Positions 61,530-64,000 of a DNA stretch of 64,000 nucleotides are shown here, piece by piece. Source of the DNA: Tillus elongatus. Lineage: Eukaryota > Arthropoda > Insecta > Coleoptera > Cleridae. Position 1 is the first letter of the stretch. Each line of letters begins with the position of its first letter. Under the pieces are notes generated by a model that had not been told where the DNA came from, did not search any database, and was given only the letters and a program-made list of their open reading frames with translations. Both the position numbers and the translations under genes were made by a program. The stretch covers positions 53,208,917 to 53,272,916 of the forward strand of contig OZ023262.1 in the NCBI GenBank assembly GCA_964006375.1, written 5' to 3'.

Positions 61530-62045
61530 ATAAATCAAAGAAAATAAATCTTACAATTTTTTTTTCAAAAAAGTTGTAATAAGATAATGAGTTGATGTAT
61601 GTTGATACTTTAATTGTATAGAGTCTGCTTTATTACTGTTATTGTTTATTTAATTTATTGTTGTAACTGTTATTATAGTTATTACTGTTATAGGTTAGTT
61701 CTATTTTTATGTTGAATATTGACATACATCACGTAGACATTTTGAAAGTCACATCCGTCATCTGTGATTTATTTTCAATTTTGATGAATTTTTTGATCAA
61801 AACATCATAACATAGCAACAGACATTTATTTGTAGTTGTCATGATTTCGTATTAATTCAATTTTTATCTGTCTGAGAATGCTGTCAAGCAGCGAAACTAG
61901 TCACAGAAACGTTGAAGAACATCCTAGAGCATCTAGAATTCAGAAGGGCCGCTTGTTCCAATAAGCTTACATGCTGGCTTCGTCCTTCACCTACAGAAAC
62001 GGAACACAACAGTGAAGCCAGAGAAGTAGTCTCCCAGTCTGTATA

Positions 62046-62057
62046 TAATAATAGTTT
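62046..62057 (+). repeat. Target-site duplication, right, of the Penelope-like unit
   Basis: Exact 12-bp match to 59430-59441. Confidence 0.7.
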
Positions 62058-62059
62058 GC

Positions 62060-62836
62060 CTTGTAACCTATGATCCAAAAATGTTTTGTTACGAAAATAT
62101 GGGTGTTAAAGTTTTACCGAAAAAATGGAAATTAATTAATATTTTCGAAACCCCTTGAGATATTTCAGTGATATTTAGTACGGAGAGACAGCTAATAAAT
62201 ATCCATTTTTTTTAACAGAAATATAATTTTTAGCTTCAACAGTGGCGTGCGTACGGGCACTGACTTCGATAATTTTGAATAAAAAAATATGTCAATGATT
62301 TTTCCCTACTAAACATATTTTTGATATCCTCGTTCTATTGGCAACATCAGAGTTCTCTTGAGTTGTTTTCCTGTAATGCGCTATTTTTCAGTAAAAAAAA
62401 TAAATACTGTTATATTGTCCGAGAAAATCAATGTAGGTAATTATGGTGCCATAAAATTATCAGTTTTCTTAAATCAGCATTTTATTTATCCTTACATTTT
62501 TTCATGCAGCACACCCAAAAATCTTACGTACCAGCCGCCACTGATAGAGGCACATCTTTAAAATTTAACCACACCTACATTATGACATTGAATATCTTCA
62601 AGGAAAAATATGGCTGCAAATTGAATCATAACTTCCACTTGCCTATGATAATCTACTCTCAGCAGAAATACTTTTTCATGAAATCAATTTGAGATCGCAG
62701 ACTTGATTACAAAGAAAATTAATATTTAACGCCTCCATAATCAACACAGACTTGAATTTAGAAAATGTCTGAGGTTTAGTAATATTCGTATTTTCGTGCA
62801 CATAAGCTTCTCAAAAAATATACAAGTGGTGAAAAA
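62060..62836. other. AT-rich stretch without recognisable gene
   Basis: Only short frames; the pair at 62358-62692 overlaps without recognisable motifs. Confidence 0.45.
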
Positions 62837-62838
62837 TA

Positions 62839-63926
62839 AATACCTGTATTAGGAATGAAGACGCAAGATTTTTCCCTTTTTTTATTTTCAACGTAATCTC
62901 CTTTGAAGTCGATACACTTTTACGACGTTGCTCCATTTTCTTAACCCCTCCAAAAATACAATTTGCCAAAGTCTTCAAAAAACGCTTCTGTCTCGGCGAT
63001 AACCTCGTTTGAGCTGAATTTTTCCACCGAGACATGTTTTCATGTTGCGGAAAAAAAGGAAGCTGCAGGGAGCCAGGTCGGACAAGTACGGTGGGTGCGG
63101 CAGAAATTTGTAGCGCATCATGAAATTTGGCCGCGACGATTCCGGGTGCGTTATCGTGGTAAAACAGCACTTCTTTCTTAGCCAAATAGTACCGTCTGTC
63201 CTTCAATTTCTTATCCAATCGGTCCAACAATTCACTGCAGTACTGTCCAGCGGTTATTCTTCCGTTCTGCAAAAGGTCCATGAGGATTATTCCCTTCGAA
63301 TCCCAAAAAATCGTGGCCATGACCTTCCGGCCGATTGGACTATCTTTGTCTCTGGTATATAATAATGTATTCAGGTTTTATCAACGGTGACGACTCGACG
63401 CAAAAACTGCGAATTTCACTTAAAGATGTCTAAACACTGCTTCGACATTGGCAGCCGTATCCGCTTGTTGTCCACCCTTCTCATACTTAACGTATCATCT
63501 GCTACTTCGCGCAGTTTAGTTCGGCGATCATCCGATCATCGAGAATCATGTCGTGGGCGTTTTCAAAGACTTCCTCAGGAACCACGTCTGCCGGTCGGCC
63601 TGGCAAATGTACGACCATTACATTCGTGGTGCCAATATCTCGCGGTTGTCATAGATGGTGAACGGACCTCACAGACACCATCCAACTTCACTTTTATTTC
63701 TTCACATGTTTTTATACCCAAAAATAAAAAGCGAATTACGGATTGATATTGCACTTTTTCCATTTTACCGAGAATCACGAAGCACGTATGATGCGACTGG
63801 CTGCCAAATAAAAAGTGGCCAATGAATCTGTCTGAAATTTAGTATGGGCTCGTTTGGTAGATGACAGTACACGACCGTAACGCCAATTTCCCCCAGCAAC
63901 GTCACTTGTTTTCAAGCACAGGTATT
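62839..63926 (-). mobile_element. Mariner element (SETMAR-like), about 1.09 kb
   Basis: Ends aatacctgtattagg and (inverted) aatacctgtgcttg, each next to TA (62837-62838 and 63927-63928). Near-normal mariner length with a single decayed transposase gene inside. Confidence 0.85.
62845..63775 (-). pseudogene. Mariner transposase, internally deleted
   Basis: N-terminal part (63778-63575): QSVIRFLFLGIKTCEEIKVK and SPSMTTARYW. C-terminal part (63320-62811): VMATIFWDSKGIILMDLLQN, YCSELLDRLDKKLKDRRYYL, EVLFYHDNAPG (second Asp region) and FLKTLANCIFGGVKKMEQR. The part between, which holds the first catalytic Asp and part of the HTH, is frameshifted or deleted. Confidence 0.88.
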
Positions 63927-64000
63927 TATTGGTAGACCCCCGTACTACTAGATTTTTAATGGAAAAGCGTCAATTCTCAACAACCAACTCCGTCTCTTAC

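Larger units (their letters stand above)
59442..62045. mobile_element. Head-to-head Penelope-like element pair with inverted ends
   Basis: Arms 59490-60060 and 61480-62040 are inverted copies (about 80-85 percent by eye): both hold the end of a Penelope-like ORF (LDILLPN) and its 3' flank. Between them the left copy carries the RT and the right copy the GIY-YIG part, 5' ends facing each other near 61040. A single 12-bp duplication surrounds the whole, suggesting one integration of the composite. Confidence 0.75.

Overview
The window looks like AT-rich insect genomic DNA; a beetle is possible, but nothing here proves the order. The grounds are one host gene with GT-AG introns of 3 to 11 kb, and a mixture of transposon types usual for arthropods: LOA/jockey/CR1-like and RTE-like non-LTR elements, a Penelope-like element, several Tc1/mariner/IS630 elements, hAT-type and other MITEs, and tRNA-derived SINEs. 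Long pure (TA)n tracts are abundant. No bacterial, plasmid, phage or CRISPR features were seen.

Host gene. The only clear cellular gene is on the minus strand, 56647 down to 28105. I assembled it from five exons: 56647-55599, 52264-52136, 45503-45419, 39332-39093 and 28262-28105. All splice phases agree, and the 529 codons from the ATG at 56573 to the stop encode an SH3-DH-PH Rho-family exchange factor of the Asef/SPATA13/collybistin (ARHGEF4/ARHGEF9) type. The largest exon opens with a splice acceptor and in-frame coding upstream of that ATG, so at least one more 5' exon must lie beyond it. About 95 percent of the gene span is intron, much of it transposon debris.

Layout. 1-2600: decayed transposase pieces and a SINE-like repeat. 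2621-7785: a nearly intact, GC-richer LOA-like retrotransposon with DUF4780-like ORF1, endonuclease, reverse transcriptase and RNase H, a poly(A) tail and a perfect 14-bp target duplication; ORF2 carries one in-frame TGA. 7800-14400: mariner and RTE/jockey remnants, with an inverted duplication around (TA)n. 14480-15985: a DUF7869-like gene broken by a second young LOA copy. 16000-27100: MITEs, TA-core elements, decayed reverse transcriptases and a hAT-type MITE with a perfect 8-bp duplication. 28105-56647: the Rho exchange factor, whose 10.8-kb last intron holds an open reverse-transcriptase fragment between inverted repeats and a mariner (30764-37326) split by a 4.36-kb TA-core element that includes a pure 1.7-kb (TG)n tract. 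57329-59231: a Tc1/mariner-type element with TIRs of about 270 bp. 59442-62045: two complementary halves of a Penelope-like element, head to head, inside one 12-bp target duplication. 62839-63926: a dead mariner.

The most unusual content is (a) a high-copy nonautonomous family with a (TA)n core, a conserved hairpin at one end and shared subterminal inverted repeats; (b) inverted duplications centred on (TA)n tracts; and (c) tail-only LOA insertions of about 65-70 bp with target duplications. The transposons do not form a pathway with the host gene; they fill its introns and flanks.
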